From: Alphaproteobacteria bacterium
Lineage (GTDB): Bacteria > Pseudomonadota > Alphaproteobacteria > CASFRQ01 > SAAU01
Direction: 5' to 3'
Length of the DNA stretch: 64,000 nucleotides
Assembly (NCBI GenBank): GCA_009929265.1
Contig: SAAU01000001.1
Coordinates: 122,245 to 186,244 of the forward strand
In this document: piece by piece, positions 28,081 to 37,333 of the stretch
How the letters are laid out: every line of letters starts with the position of its first letter
Position numbering within the stretch: position 1 is the first letter of the stretch
The notes under the pieces: model-generated
Seen by the model: the letters and a program-made list of their open reading frames with translations, nothing else
Told to the model about the DNA's origin: nothing
Databases searched by the model: none
Made by a program: the position numbers and the translations under genes

Positions 28081-28156
28081 TGGTAGGCGATGACAGGTTC
28101 GAACTGCCGACCCTCTCGGTGTAAACGAGATGCTCTTCCAGCTGAGCTAATCGCCC
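28081..28156 (-). tRNA. tRNA-Val (anticodon UAC)
   Basis: This 76-nt cloverleaf has acceptor GGGCGAT pairing with ATCGCCT (one G-U), a D arm AGCTCAGCTGGAAGAGC, anticodon stem TCTCG/CGAGA around TTTACAC (anticodon TAC), and a T arm GGCAG-TTCGAAC-CTGTC. The CCA is encoded. It lies downstream of HU on the same strand. Confidence 0.97.
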
Positions 28157-28160
28157 AAAT

Positions 28161-28189
28161 AAAGGAGGTTTTGTTTATACGCCTCCTTT
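28161..28189 (-). other. Hairpin between HU gene and tRNA-Val
   Basis: A perfect 8-bp stem (AAAGGAGG with CCTCCTTT) encloses a 13-base loop, 17 bases after the HU stop and 4 bases before the tRNA. On the minus strand it is followed only by TTTATTT-like sequence broken by the tRNA, so it is a weak terminator at best. It may instead be a processing or mRNA-end structure on an hup-tRNA transcript. Confidence 0.5.
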
Positions 28190-28205
28190 AAAAAGATGTC
28201 AAGCA

Positions 28206-28481
28206 TTATTTGTTGACAGCTTCTTTCAAACCTTTACCAGCTTTGAATTTTGGTTGTTTGCATGCAGGGATTCTGATTTTTTCACCTGTACGAGGATTGC
28301 GGCCTTCTGTAGCTGCTCTTTGAGAAACAGCGAAAGTTCCGAAACCGACCAAACGAACATCTTTACCTTCTTTTAAAGCAGATGTTACAACACCAACAAA
28401 AGCGTCAATAAATTTTCCAGCATCTGTTTTTGTTAATTCAGCTTTTTTTGCAAGCTCAGCAATCATATCATTTTTATTCAC
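28206..28481 (-). CDS. hup: DNA-binding protein HU
   Basis: HU is a histone-like dimer that bends and compacts DNA. The 91 residues match the family throughout: MNKNDMIAELAKKAELTK at the N-terminus, the FGTFAVSQRAATEGRNPRTG beta-arm region and the KFKAGKGLKEAVN end. The only copy in this window, so it may be the sole HU. The upstream region holds a TATAAT and an 18-bp inverted repeat (separate entry). Confidence 0.97.
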   Translation of the reverse strand: MNKNDMIAELAKKAELTKTDAGKFIDAFVGVVTSALKEGKDVRLVGFGTFAVSQRAATEGRNPRTGEKIRIPACKQPKFKAGKGLKEAVNK

Positions 28482-28511
28482 GGTGAGGACTCCCTCTATC
28501 TAAGTTAAACC

Positions 28512-28541
28512 ATTATAAACCACGGTTCAAGACCTTGAACC
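28512..28541 (-). promoter_or_regulatory. HU promoter with inverted repeat over the -35 region
   Basis: On the minus strand a perfect TATAAT (28517-28512) lies about 30 bases before the HU start. The -35 region is poor but is occupied by a perfect inverted repeat, GGTTCAAG-AC-CTTGAACC (28524-28541). This could be an operator or activator site. From here to the pilin gene (28743) I see only long T/A runs and a 9A-GC-9T palindrome near 28600. Confidence 0.45.
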
Positions 28542-28743
28542 ATGCATAAACCTTAGACTGAATTAACCCCGCTCGTCAACTAAAAATTAATAAAAAAAAG
28601 CTTTTTTTTGATTTTTTTTGATTTTTAAAAAATTTTGGGGCTTTTTTGGCAATTTTTTCCCTGTTTTTCCCCATTTTTTTAGAAAAAAAGAGAGACTCTA
28701 GAAAAGAATCTTTCCTAAAGCCATAAATACGACTCTGTCATTC

Positions 28744-29287
28744 TTATTCGTCAATATTGCAATAATTTCCAGGCTGCACATTAAAGAGGAGATTCACTTC
28801 CGCTGTCGTCGTCACTTGATTACAATAATCTAAAGCGCTTTGAGAAGGAATTCTTGTTTTCCAAGATCCTGCTAGGCCCGAAAAACATGTCACGCCAGAA
28901 TAGTCATATTTTACCATTTCAAGGCATAAATCTTTTGGAATTTTATAGAAATAAAAATAGAAATCATAGGGGCTGGTGAACCTATATATCCGGGGATCTG
29001 AAAAATAACTTGCGCCGCTAGGCCTCCAACGCTTTTTTAAGATTCGAAGTCTCTCGAACCAAAACTGTCCCCGTTGTAATATCCACACGATCCATATTTA
29101 AAAAGTTTTCATGAGCTTGAGACAAAACCAATCCAAATTCATCCATAAATTTTTGAATTTTAATCCGTCGCATGGCGTAATTATACCCCTTTAAGCCGCC
29201 GACAGAAAGCACCGCAACAATAGCCAAAACACCAATCATTTCAATCATACTTCTACCTTGCTCGGAAATTTTTTGTCTTTTTGGCAT
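28744..29287 (-). pseudogene. Type IV pilin-like (prepilin N-terminal motif) gene, frameshifted
   Basis: The N-terminal part (29287 to 29018) has a prepilin signature, QG|RSMIEMIGV, with Glu at +5 after the predicted cleavage Gly, followed by a hydrophobic helix. The frame then stops at TAG (29020-29018). The other frame continues without interruption as SGASYFSDPR...YCNIDE to 28744. Removing one T (plus-strand A at 29020) joins them as KALEA-SGASYF, which reads naturally. AGGGGAG upstream of 29287 supports that start. It is either a real pseudogene or a sequencing error. No secretin, ATPase or prepilin peptidase gene is nearby, so the assembly system is unknown. Confidence 0.65.
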
Positions 29288-29350
29288 ACGTTTTTCTCCC
29301 CTTTTTATCAAATCTATAAAAAAGTAGCATATTTTTTTATTAAAAAAAAG

Positions 29351-29380
29351 AAAAAAGCCTCTTAAAACAGAGGCTTTTTT
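29351..29380 (-). terminator. Intrinsic terminator of the clpP-clpX-lon operon
   Basis: A 12-bp stem, AAAAAAGCCTCT with AGAGGCTTTTTT, encloses a 6-base loop, followed on the minus strand by T-rich sequence. It lies 12 bases after the lon stop. Confidence 0.88.
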
Positions 29381-29391
29381 AAGTTTTTGAC

Positions 29392-31734
29392 TTATTTAAG
29401 TGTTTTTACTTTTTGAGTTAAGGCCAAATCCAAAACTTCTTCGGCCGAAGAGACTGGAATAATTTTCAGCTTTTTCTTGACGATTTCGGGGATTTCTTCC
29501 AAATCCTTTACGTTTTCAGAAGGAATTAAAACCGTTTTAAGCCCCCCTCTTAAGGCCGCCAAAAGTTTTTCTTTCAGCCCTCCAATTGGAAGAACACGGC
29601 CCCTTAAGGTAATTTCACCTGTCATGGCAATATCTTTACGCACAGAAATTCCCGTCAAAGCCGAAACCAAAGACGTACACATGGTCACCCCAGCTGAAGG
29701 CCCATCTTTTGGCGTGGCGCCCTCTGGAACGTGAACATGAATATCAAGTTGCTCAAAAACAGAAGGGTCAATCCCAAATTTTTCAGAGCGCGAACGAATA
29801 AAGGATTTAGCCGCCTCAATAGACTCTTTCATCACATCGCCTAACTGACCTGTAATCGTGGTCTTGCCCTTGCCTTTCATCGTCACAGCTTCAATCGAAA
29901 GAATTTCACCACCAACTTCTGTCCAAGCCAATCCCGTTGTGACACCAATTTGATCGTTCTTTTCAGCTACACCAAAGCTATAGCGCGGCACACCTGCATA
30001 TTTTGAAAGATTTTCTTCTGTAATTGCAACAGTCTTTTTCTTTTCAAGCAAAAGCTCTTTAACCGACTTTCTAATCAGATTTGCAATTTCGCGCTCCAAA
30101 TTCCGAACCCCAGCTTCCCTCGTATACTTTTGAATTAAAAGCTTTAAGGCCTGAGGAGACAGGGAGAATTCATTTTTCTTAACGCCAGCTTCCTTCATTT
30201 GCTTTGGAATAAGGTGACGTTTAGCAATTTCAACTTTTTCATTTTCTGTATAGCCAGAAAGTTGAATAACCTCCATTCTATCAAGGAGCGGACGCGGCAT
30301 TTGAAACGTATTTGCCGTTGTCACAAACATCACATTTGAAAGATCGTAATCAACCTCTAAATAATTATCGTTAAAGGTATTGTTTTGCTCTGGATCCAAC
30401 ACTTCCAATAAAGCAGACGCAGGATTTCCACGCCAATCTTGACTTAATTTATCAATTTCATCTAACAAGAACAAAGGATTTTGTGTTTTTACCTTTTTCA
30501 TACTTTGAATAATTTTCCCAGGTAAAGCCCCAATATAAGTCCGTCGATGCCCGCGAATTTCGGCTTCATCGCGCATTCCACCTAAAGAGGCACGCACAAA
30601 CTTTCGTCCCGTCGCTCTTGCAATGGATTGCCCTAAAGATGTTTTCCCAACCCCTGGAGGACCCACCAAACAAATAATCGGACTTTTGGAGGACGGTGCC
30701 TTTTTTTGAACCGCCAAGCATTCGATAATTCTTTCTTTAACCTTTTCAAGGCCATAATGATCTTGATTAAGGATTTTTTCAGCCTTTTTCAAATCTGTTT
30801 GAAGCTTAGATTTTTTTCTCCAAGGAAGAGCAATCAGCCAATCCAAATATCCCCGAATAACCGTTGCTTCAGCCGACATGGAAGGCATCATAGAAAGTTT
30901 TTTAAGCTCAGATAAAGCCCTCTCTTCGGCTTCCTTACTCATTTTCTTTGCCTTGATTTTTGCTTCAAGTTTATCAAGTTCAGAGCCTTCTTCCCCCTCA
31001 CCTAATTCCTTTTGAATCGCCTTCATTTGTTCGTTTAGGTAATAATCTCTTTGGCTTTTTTCCATTTGAGTTTTAACCCTATTGCGAATCTTTTTTTCCA
31101 CTTGAAGAACATCAATTTCCGCTTCTAAATAAGAATACAGCAGCTCCAATCTTTTCATAAAAGATGTTGTTTCAAAAAGCTTTTGCTTTTGATCTACCTT
31201 TAGGGCGATTTGTGTGGCAATCGTATCTGTAGCCTTCACAATATCTTGAATCTGCATAATAGAAGCAATGATTTCAGGAGGCAAACGACGATTTAATTTG
31301 ACGTAAAATTCGAATTGGTTAAGAAGAGACTTAAAGAGCGGTTTAGCCTTTTCAAGATTTAAGGGTTCTTCTTTAAGCTCAATAACTTCCGCTTTATCAT
31401 ATCCTTCTTCTTCAAAGACTTTTTGAAGCTTAACTTTCGTCATTCCTTCAACCAAAATTTTAACTGTTCCATCGGGCAATTTCAAAAGCTGTAAAACCTG
31501 CGCCAAAATCCCAACAGAAAATAAATCCTCCTGTTTTGGAGCATCATTAGCAGCTTCCTTTTGTGTCGTTAAAAGGATTTGTTTTCCTTCGCTCATCACG
31601 GCATCTAATGCGCGGACAGACTTATCACGCCCCACAAAAAGGGGAATGACAATAGAAGGATAAACCACAACGTCCCGTAAAGGAAGCAAAGGCACAACTT
31701 TAATATCAGAATCTGACACTTTTTTATTCTCCAT
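29392..31734 (-). CDS. lon: ATP-dependent protease Lon
   Basis: Lon degrades misfolded and regulatory proteins in the cytoplasm. The 780 residues have the N-terminal LON substrate domain (VVPLLPLRDVVVYP), a coiled middle, the AAA+ module with Walker A GPPGVGKTS (about 350-358) and Walker B LFLLDEIDKL, and the C-terminal protease with the Ser-Lys dyad (PKDGPSAGVTM; later GLKEKLLAALRGG). It follows clpX by about 16 bp and probably shares the clpP heat-shock promoter. Confidence 0.97.
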   Translation of the reverse strand: MENKKVSDSDIKVVPLLPLRDVVVYPSIVIPLFVGRDKSVRALDAVMSEGKQILLTTQKEAANDAPKQEDLFSVGILAQVLQLLKLPDGTVKILVEGMTKVKLQKVFEEEGYDKAEVIELKEEPLNLEKAKPLFKSLLNQFEFYVKLNRRLPPEIIASIMQIQDIVKATDTIATQIALKVDQKQKLFETTSFMKRLELLYSYLEAEIDVLQVEKKIRNRVKTQMEKSQRDYYLNEQMKAIQKELGEGEEGSELDKLEAKIKAKKMSKEAEERALSELKKLSMMPSMSAEATVIRGYLDWLIALPWRKKSKLQTDLKKAEKILNQDHYGLEKVKERIIECLAVQKKAPSSKSPIICLVGPPGVGKTSLGQSIARATGRKFVRASLGGMRDEAEIRGHRRTYIGALPGKIIQSMKKVKTQNPLFLLDEIDKLSQDWRGNPASALLEVLDPEQNNTFNDNYLEVDYDLSNVMFVTTANTFQMPRPLLDRMEVIQLSGYTENEKVEIAKRHLIPKQMKEAGVKKNEFSLSPQALKLLIQKYTREAGVRNLEREIANLIRKSVKELLLEKKKTVAITEENLSKYAGVPRYSFGVAEKNDQIGVTTGLAWTEVGGEILSIEAVTMKGKGKTTITGQLGDVMKESIEAAKSFIRSRSEKFGIDPSVFEQLDIHVHVPEGATPKDGPSAGVTMCTSLVSALTGISVRKDIAMTGEITLRGRVLPIGGLKEKLLAALRGGLKTVLIPSENVKDLEEIPEIVKKKLKIIPVSSAEEVLDLALTQKVKTLK

Positions 31735-31750
31735 TATTTCTTAAACGCCT

Positions 31751-33040
31751 TTAAGCTACTTTTGTTTTTTTAGAATCAGAAGCATAAATTAAGCGAGGTT
31801 TAGCTTTTGATAAAATTACTTTTTCATCAATAATCACTTCTTTTAAGTCTTTTAAATTTGGCAAGTCAAACATTAAATCCAAAAGAAGCCCCTCTAAAAT
31901 CGCCCTTAATCCCCGTGCCCCTGTTTTGCGTTCTAATGTTTTCTTAGCGATAGCTAAAAGAGATTTTTCCTTAAAGGTTAAGGAGACCCCTTCCATTTCA
32001 AAAAGAAGCTTGTATTGTTTAATCAACGCATTTTTAGGCTCAGTTAAAATCTTAATCAACGCTTTTTCGTCTAATTCATTGAGGGAAGCCACAACAGGCA
32101 AACGCCCTATAAACTCTGGAATTAAGCCAAACTTCAATAAATCATTCATTTGAAGATTTTTCATCAATTCATCTGTTGTTTTGGTATCATTCTTTTCAAC
32201 AGAAGCACCAAACCCGATGGAAGATTTTTCGGATCGATGAGCAATAATTTTCTCCAACCCCGCAAAAGCACCCCCGCAAATAAAAAGAATATTTGACGTA
32301 TCAACTTGAATAAATTCTTGCTGAGGATGTTTCCGTCCCCCTTGTGGTGGAACAGAGGCCACGGTGCCTTCAATGATTTTCAAAAGAGCTTGTTGAACGC
32401 CTTCGCCCGAAACATCTCTTGTCAAAGAAGCACTATCGGATTTTCTAGAAATCTTATCAATTTCATCAATATAAATAATCCCTTTTTGGGCCTTTTCAAC
32501 ATTATAATCTGTGGCTTGCAAAAGCTTTACCAAAATATTTTCAACGTCTTCCCCCACATAGCCGGCTTCTGTCAAAGTCGTCGCATCAGCCATAGCAAAC
32601 GGCACATCCAAAATCTTTGCCAATGTTTTGGCAAGTAAGGTTTTCCCCGTTCCTGTGGGCCCAATCAATAAGATATTCGATTTATTGATTTCAATATCTT
32701 TTTTATGTTCTTCCACATCTAAACGTTTATAATGATTGTAAACAGCAACAGATAAGACCTTTTTGGCATAATCTTGTCCAATGATATATTCATCCAAAAG
32801 CGCTTTAATCTCATGAGGTGTTTTAATGTTTTGGAGTTTATCTTCTTCACTTAAAGAGGTATTTTTCGCCAGTTTTTCGTTTAAAATATCAGAGCATAGC
32901 TCAACGCATTCATCACAAATAAAGACGGACTTTTCCTCCCCATCTGGCAAAACAATAGGAAACCCTGCGATAAGTTTTTTGACCTCATCCTGACTTTTAT
33001 TACAAAAAGAACAGCGGAGAAGTCCTTCCTTTTTTTTCAT
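31751..33040 (-). CDS. clpX: ClpXP protease ATPase subunit ClpX
   Basis: ClpX unfolds substrates and feeds them to ClpP. The 429 residues begin with a four-cysteine zinc-binding domain (Cys10, Cys13, Cys42, Cys45). The AAA+ module follows, with Walker A GPTGTGKT (about 126-133), GYVGEDVEN, Walker [11 protein letters not shown], and the family segment GFGASV near the ClpP-contact IGF loop. It is 11 bp downstream of clpP, in the standard clpP-clpX-lon order. Confidence 0.97.
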   Translation of the reverse strand: MKKKEGLLRCSFCNKSQDEVKKLIAGFPIVLPDGEEKSVFICDECVELCSDILNEKLAKNTSLSEEDKLQNIKTPHEIKALLDEYIIGQDYAKKVLSVAVYNHYKRLDVEEHKKDIEINKSNILLIGPTGTGKTLLAKTLAKILDVPFAMADATTLTEAGYVGEDVENILVKLLQATDYNVEKAQKGIIYIDEIDKISRKSDSASLTRDVSGEGVQQALLKIIEGTVASVPPQGGRKHPQQEFIQVDTSNILFICGGAFAGLEKIIAHRSEKSSIGFGASVEKNDTKTTDELMKNLQMNDLLKFGLIPEFIGRLPVVASLNELDEKALIKILTEPKNALIKQYKLLFEMEGVSLTFKEKSLLAIAKKTLERKTGARGLRAILEGLLLDLMFDLPNLKDLKEVIIDEKVILSKAKPRLIYASDSKKTKVA

Positions 33041-33051
33041 GTTTTAATTCC

Positions 33052-33654
33052 TTAAGCTCTTTTATCTATAATCTTATCAATTAACCCAAATTTTAACGCT
33101 TCTTCGGCCGTCATAAAGTTATCTCTATCCATTGCTTTTTCAATTTCGGCAAGCTTTTTGCCTGTGTTTTTAGCATAGATAAAATTTAATCTTTTTCTTA
33201 AATCTAAAATTTCCTTAGCATGAATTTCAATGTCAGAGGCCTGCCCTTGGAACCCGCCTGAAGGCTGATGAATCATAATCCTGGAATTTGGAAGGGCAAA
33301 GCGTTTTCCCTTTTCTCCCCCGGCTAAAAGGAAAGATCCCATTGAAGCAGCCTGTCCCAAACAAATCGTAGAAACGGGACAAGAAATATAGTTCATCGTA
33401 TCAAAAATGGCCATCCCTGATGTGACAACCCCACCTGGAGAGTTGATATAAAAAGAAATTTCCTTTTTAGAATCCTCGGCCTCCAAAAAAAGCAACTGGG
33501 CACAAATAACGCTTGAAACATTGTCTTCCACTTGACCTGTTAAAAAGATAATCCGCTCTTTCAAAAGGCGAGAGTAAATATCAAAAGCCCGTTCCCCACG
33601 TCCTGTTTCTTCAATAACGGTCGGGATTAAAGTATCCATTAAAGGTGTCATCAT
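33052..33654 (-). CDS. clpP: ATP-dependent Clp protease proteolytic subunit ClpP
   Basis: This is the serine peptidase chamber of ClpXP. The 200 residues contain the triad Ser104 (GQAASMGS), His129 ([10 protein letters not shown]) and Asp178 (DRDNF), and the handle-domain pattern of the family. Two Met codons begin the frame. A sigma-32-like promoter is 40-65 bases upstream. It is the first gene of the clpP-clpX-lon operon. Confidence 0.97.
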   Translation of the reverse strand: MMTPLMDTLIPTVIEETGRGERAFDIYSRLLKERIIFLTGQVEDNVSSVICAQLLFLEAEDSKKEISFYINSPGGVVTSGMAIFDTMNYISCPVSTICLGQAASMGSFLLAGGEKGKRFALPNSRIMIHQPSGGFQGQASDIEIHAKEILDLRKRLNFIYAKNTGKKLAEIEKAMDRDNFMTAEEALKFGLIDKIIDKRA

Positions 33655-33692
33655 TTTTCTAAATTCCTTTTTTAAATATTCTAGTCTATACT

Positions 33693-33720
33693 ATATAGGT
33701 CAATTTTGATTTTTTGCAAG
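33693..33720 (-). promoter_or_regulatory. Sigma-32 (RpoH)-like heat-shock promoter of clpP
   Basis: On the minus strand, CTTG (33720-33717), exactly 17 bases, then CCTATAT (33699-33693) fits the alphaproteobacterial heat-shock consensus CTTG-N17/18-CYTATNT at every specified base. It lies about 40 bases before clpP. A TTGCAA/TATATA sigma-70 reading of the same bases is possible. Confidence 0.6.
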
Positions 33721-33784
33721 ATTTTCTTCCTATTTTGTTTCATTTTATCACTTTTTTTCATAAAAACTTCTTATTTAAAAAACA

Positions 33785-33822
33785 AAACGCCTCCTTAAAA
33801 GATAACCTTAAAAGGGGGCGTT
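33785..33822 (-). terminator. Intrinsic terminator after tig
   Basis: A long imperfect stem pairs AAACGCCTCCTT with the facing GGGGGCGTTT, with inner TTAAAA/TTTTAA pairing. It lies between the tig stop and the clpP promoter. Confidence 0.75.
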
Positions 33823-33839
33823 TCTTTTATGTATAAAGC

Positions 33840-35192
33840 TTATTTTTTAGCTTTAGTTGTTTTCTTTTTAGCATCAGGATCCCAAGCATAGAGATCTTGA
33901 ACAGAAAGTTTCTTTTCTTTTAAGGAAACTTTGCTTAATACGAAATCAACAACTTTTTCCTCAAAAATAGGAGCCTTCATATTTTCAAGAAGTTTCGGAT
34001 TTTTGGAGTAATATTCAAAAACCATTTTTTCTTGACCAGGATAACGTTTTGCTTCGTTAATAATGGCCTTTGTTAAATCTTCTTGAGAAACAACAATCTT
34101 GTTCTTTTGAGCAATATCAGCTAAAAGAAGTCCAAGGCGAACCCGACGTTCTGCAATTTCTTTATATTCAGCCTTAAGGTCTTTTTCAGACTTTTTCTTT
34201 TCGTCTTCGTCTAAATCGCCTCTTTTTTTAGCAGCAGAAAAATCTTTCCAAATAGCGTCAAATTCAAGAGAGAGCATTCCTTCTGGAACCTCAAAATCAT
34301 ACACATCAGCCAAAGCGTCTAAAAGAGCTCTTTTCAAATGAGTTTTTGAAACTTGAGTATATTCTTTTTGAAGTTCTTCTTTGATTAAATCTTTTAATTC
34401 AGCTAAAGAATCTTTCCCAAATGATTTTGCAAATTCGTCATTTAATTCAACTTTTTTGGATTGACAAATGTCTTTAATCTCAACATCAAATTCGGCTGGT
34501 TTTCCAGCAAGTTCTTTTGCATGATATTCTTCAGGGAAAGTCACTTTCACAACAACCTTATCGCCTTTATTTTTACCGATAAGTTGTCCTTCAAAACCTT
34601 CAATAAACGTATTAGAGCCCAATTCTAAGTTAAAATCAGATCCTTTTCCGCCCTTAAATTCGATTCCGTTGACTTTTCCGTTAAAGTCGATAACCAATGT
34701 ATCCCCTTCTTTAGAAGGACGTTCTTCTTTTAAAGGTTCTGTTTCTTTTCTAGAAGAGACCAATCTATCTAAAGATTTTTGGATTTCTTCTTCTGTCACA
34801 TCCGCAGTTAATTTTTCAACTTCAATGTCTTCAAACTTTTTATCTTTGATTTCAGGGAAAATTTCAACTTCTACAGTGAATTCAAGATCTTTTTCAGGTT
34901 CATAAGAATATTCCCCAACTTTTGGACGAAGAGCTGGTTTTAATTTATTCTCATAAAAAGCCGCGTCCGTAGATTCTTGCAAAGCTTTTTCAACCATTTC
35001 GTCTTGAACAGCTTTCCCATATTTCTTTTGAACAAAATCTAAAGGAACATGACCTGGACGAAAACCAGGAACTTTAATTTCTTTTGAGACTTCAAGCAAT
35101 CTGTCTTCAATTTTCTTTGTCATTTCAGATGCAGGAACTGTAATTTTAAGTTCTCTTTTCAATCCATCTTTTTTTGTTACTGTAGCAGTCAT
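33840..35192 (-). CDS. tig: Trigger factor
   Basis: This is a ribosome-associated chaperone and peptidyl-prolyl isomerase that meets nascent chains. The 450 residues show the ribosome-binding motif GFRPGHVPL (about 41-49; consensus GFRxGxxP), a central FKBP-type domain (EGDTLVIDFNGKVNG to ELAGKPAEFDVEIKDI), and the long helical C-terminal arms. The C-terminus is Lys-rich. It stands upstream of clpP-clpX-lon, the usual order, but has its own terminator. tRNA-Leu lies 69 bases upstream on the same strand and may be co-transcribed. Confidence 0.96.
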   Translation of the reverse strand: MTATVTKKDGLKRELKITVPASEMTKKIEDRLLEVSKEIKVPGFRPGHVPLDFVQKKYGKAVQDEMVEKALQESTDAAFYENKLKPALRPKVGEYSYEPEKDLEFTVEVEIFPEIKDKKFEDIEVEKLTADVTEEEIQKSLDRLVSSRKETEPLKEERPSKEGDTLVIDFNGKVNGIEFKGGKGSDFNLELGSNTFIEGFEGQLIGKNKGDKVVVKVTFPEEYHAKELAGKPAEFDVEIKDICQSKKVELNDEFAKSFGKDSLAELKDLIKEELQKEYTQVSKTHLKRALLDALADVYDFEVPEGMLSLEFDAIWKDFSAAKKRGDLDEDEKKKSEKDLKAEYKEIAERRVRLGLLLADIAQKNKIVVSQEDLTKAIINEAKRYPGQEKMVFEYYSKNPKLLENMKAPIFEEKVVDFVLSKVSLKEKKLSVQDLYAWDPDAKKKTTKAKK

Positions 35193-35261
35193 AAAATGTT
35201 TCCCTAAAATAATAATCTCTATTTGAGTTTCTTACACCCTAATAAGGCATAAAACAAAAAA

Positions 35262-35346
<85 letters not shown>

Positions 35347-35379
35347 TCCGTCAAGCTTTTATAAAAAGCTATTATGGGC

Positions 35380-35408
35380 TTTATACACCGAACTTTTTAT
35401 AAAATCAA
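35380..35408 (-). promoter_or_regulatory. Putative promoter of tRNA-Leu (and possibly tig)
   Basis: On the minus strand, TTGATT (35408-35403), a 17-base spacer and TATAAA (35385-35380) are followed by a GCCC discriminator, as often seen for stable RNA promoters. Confidence 0.5.
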
Positions 35409-35459
35409 AGGTTTTTAAATTTTTTTTAAATTTTTCTTTCATTTAAAGAAGAAACTTCC

Positions 35460-35488
35460 TTGAAAAAGAAGATAAAAAAGGATAAACT
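35460..35488 (+). promoter_or_regulatory. Putative promoter of prfC
   Basis: TTGAAA (35460-35465), a 17-base spacer and TAAACT (35483-35488) lie about 88 bases before the preferred prfC start. Confidence 0.4.
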
Positions 35489-35575
35489 CCCCTCACTTTT
35501 AAAAAGACATTCGAAAAATAACAGAGGGTGAAACGGCTTTCTGTTTTAAGATTTATAAGACTTATAGGAAAACCA

Positions 35576-37174
35576 ATGACAGTTCTTCAAGATATTATTT
35601 CAAAGCGTCGAACCTTTGCGATTATTTCTCACCCTGACGCAGGGAAAACGACTTTAACAGAAAAATTGCTTTTATTCGGAGGTGCTATTCAAATGGCAGG
35701 CTCTGTTAAGGCAAAAAAGGAAAAACGCGCGGCCCGTTCGGACTGGATGAAGGTAGAGCAAGAGCGTGGAATTTCCGTGTCTTCCTCTGTGATGACCTTT
35801 GAATACAACGGTATTACCTATAACCTGTTAGACACCCCGGGCCATGAGGACTTTTCCGAAGACACTTACCGCGTTCTAACAGCTGTTGATTCGGCCATTA
35901 TGGTTATTGATGCGGCAAAAGGAATTGAAACCCAGACTCGTAAACTTTTTGAAGTGTGCCGTCTGCGCGATATTCCCATCATCACTTTTATCAATAAAAT
36001 GGATAGAGATGGGAAAGATAGCTTTGAGCTTTTAGAAGAAATTGAAAAAACCCTCGCTTTGGACGTTTGCCCAAGGACTTGGCCAATCGGGATGGGGCGT
36101 GATTTTAAGGGCTGTTATCACCTTGATAAAAACGTTATTAACTTTATTGGCCGTCAAACGGACAAATCAAAGCTGCCCGATAAAATTGAAAAAATCGATA
36201 GTTTGGAGGATAAAAAACTAGAAACCCTCCTGCCTTCTGATCAGCTTCAAAAATTAAAAGATGACATTACTTATGTAGAAGCCCTTTGCCCTACTTTTGA
36301 TGAAGAGGCTTACTTAAACGGCTCTCTCACCCCTGTTTATTTTGGAAGTGCGATTAACAATTTTGGGGTTAAAGAACTTTTGGAAGGATTAGAGGAAATT
36401 TCCCCTTGTCCTAAAAGCCAAAAATCAGACAAACGTCTTGTACTTTCTGATGAAGAAAAAGTGACAGGTATCGTCTTTAAGATTCAAGCCAATATGGACG
36501 CCAAACATCGTGACAGAATTGCCTTTATGCGGCTTTGTTCAGGGCATTTCAAACGCGGACAAAAGCTCTATCATGTTCAAAGCAATAAAATTTTTACCCT
36601 AAACAACGCCACTCTTTTCTTAGCGCAAGAGCGCGAGCTTGCTGAAGAGGCCTATGCGGGCGACATTATCGGCATTCCAAACCACGGCACGTTAAGCATT
36701 GGGGACACTTTTACTGAAGGGGAAAAAATTCGTTTTAAGGGAATCCCAAGTTTTGCGCCAGAACTTTTACAAAAAGTGCGGGCTAAGGATCCTTTAAAAT
36801 CAAAACATTTAGGCAAAGCCTTGGAACAAATCTCAGAAGAAGGCGGCGCTAGCGTCTTTAAGCCTCTTTTGGGATCTGACTTTATTGTCGGGGTTGTGGG
36901 TCAACTTCAATTTGAAATCTTGGCAGATAGAATTCGCACAGAGTATGAAATTGACGTTATTTTTGAGCCTACCTCTTTTGTTGCGGCTAGATGGATTGAA
37001 GGCGATTTGAATGAGGTGAAGACCTTTGCTGAGAAAAATAGAGGGGTTGTAGCCTTTGATGCCAAGGAACACTTTGTCTTTTTAGCCAGAAACAGTTGGC
37101 AAATCTCCAAAACTGAAGAAGATAATCCCAAGCTTTCCTTTGTTAAGGTGAAAGAACAAGGCCTTGAAAGTTAA
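35576..37174 (+). CDS. prfC: Peptide chain release factor 3
   Basis: RF3 is a translational GTPase that recycles RF1/RF2 after termination. From the preferred ATG at 35576 (AGGA 5-6 bases upstream) it has 532 residues, the usual length. A GTG at 35528 would add an unlikely 16-residue leader. G motifs are present: SHPDAGKTT (G1), GISVSSSVMTF (G2 region), LLDTPGHEDFSEDTYR (G3) and FINKMDRDG (G4), followed by RF3-specific C-terminal blocks such as GVVGQLQFEI. The gene stands alone. Confidence 0.96.
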   Translation: MTVLQDIISKRRTFAIISHPDAGKTTLTEKLLLFGGAIQMAGSVKAKKEKRAARSDWMKVEQERGISVSSSVMTFEYNGITYNLLDTPGHEDFSEDTYRVLTAVDSAIMVIDAAKGIETQTRKLFEVCRLRDIPIITFINKMDRDGKDSFELLEEIEKTLALDVCPRTWPIGMGRDFKGCYHLDKNVINFIGRQTDKSKLPDKIEKIDSLEDKKLETLLPSDQLQKLKDDITYVEALCPTFDEEAYLNGSLTPVYFGSAINNFGVKELLEGLEEISPCPKSQKSDKRLVLSDEEKVTGIVFKIQANMDAKHRDRIAFMRLCSGHFKRGQKLYHVQSNKIFTLNNATLFLAQERELAEEAYAGDIIGIPNHGTLSIGDTFTEGEKIRFKGIPSFAPELLQKVRAKDPLKSKHLGKALEQISEEGGASVFKPLLGSDFIVGVVGQLQFEILADRIRTEYEIDVIFEPTSFVAARWIEGDLNEVKTFAEKNRGVVAFDAKEHFVFLARNSWQISKTEEDNPKLSFVKVKEQGLES

Positions 37175-37219
37175 TCTTCTAAAAGCGCGAGCCTTTCATT
37201 AAAAATTAAAGAATACAGT

Positions 37220-37256
37220 CTTTCTTATATATGTTTAAGAAAGGCTTTTCTTTTTT
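37220..37256 (+). terminator. Intrinsic terminator of prfC
   Basis: CTTTCTTA pairs with TAAGAAAG across an 8-base loop and is followed by GCTTTTCTTTTTT. An outer GCCTTTC/GAAAGGC pairing starting near 37190 is also possible. Confidence 0.65.
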
Positions 37257-37299
37257 AAAAAAGCACGATAACCCCTTCTGAAATAAAAGAAAAAAAGAC

Positions 37300-37328
37300 T
37301 TGACAAGAGCCTTTTTTCCACATAATAT
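37300..37328 (+). promoter_or_regulatory. Strong sigma-70 promoter of rpsD
   Basis: A consensus TTGACA (37300-37305), a 17-base spacer and TAATAT (37323-37328) form the best-matching vegetative promoter in the window. Transcription should start near 37335 and leave a leader of about 110 bases. Confidence 0.8.
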
Positions 37329-37333
37329 TCCCT

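Noticed and set aside
25216-28156. tRNA-Val as an integration site for the DpnII cassette
   Set aside because: No repeat of the tRNA 3' end is seen at the other border, and there is no integrase.
28590-28700. Long A/T runs and the 9A-GC-9T palindrome as a terminator or origin
   Set aside because: A pure A-T stem with two GC bases is weak, and no DnaA-box-like sequences or GC-rich stem accompany it.
29018-29050. Programmed frameshift at the A-rich stretch in the pilin-like gene
   Set aside because: The two frames are related by a +1 shift, not the -1 expected for an A-AAA-AAG slippery site, and no stimulatory structure is visible. A one-base insertion explains the junction better.
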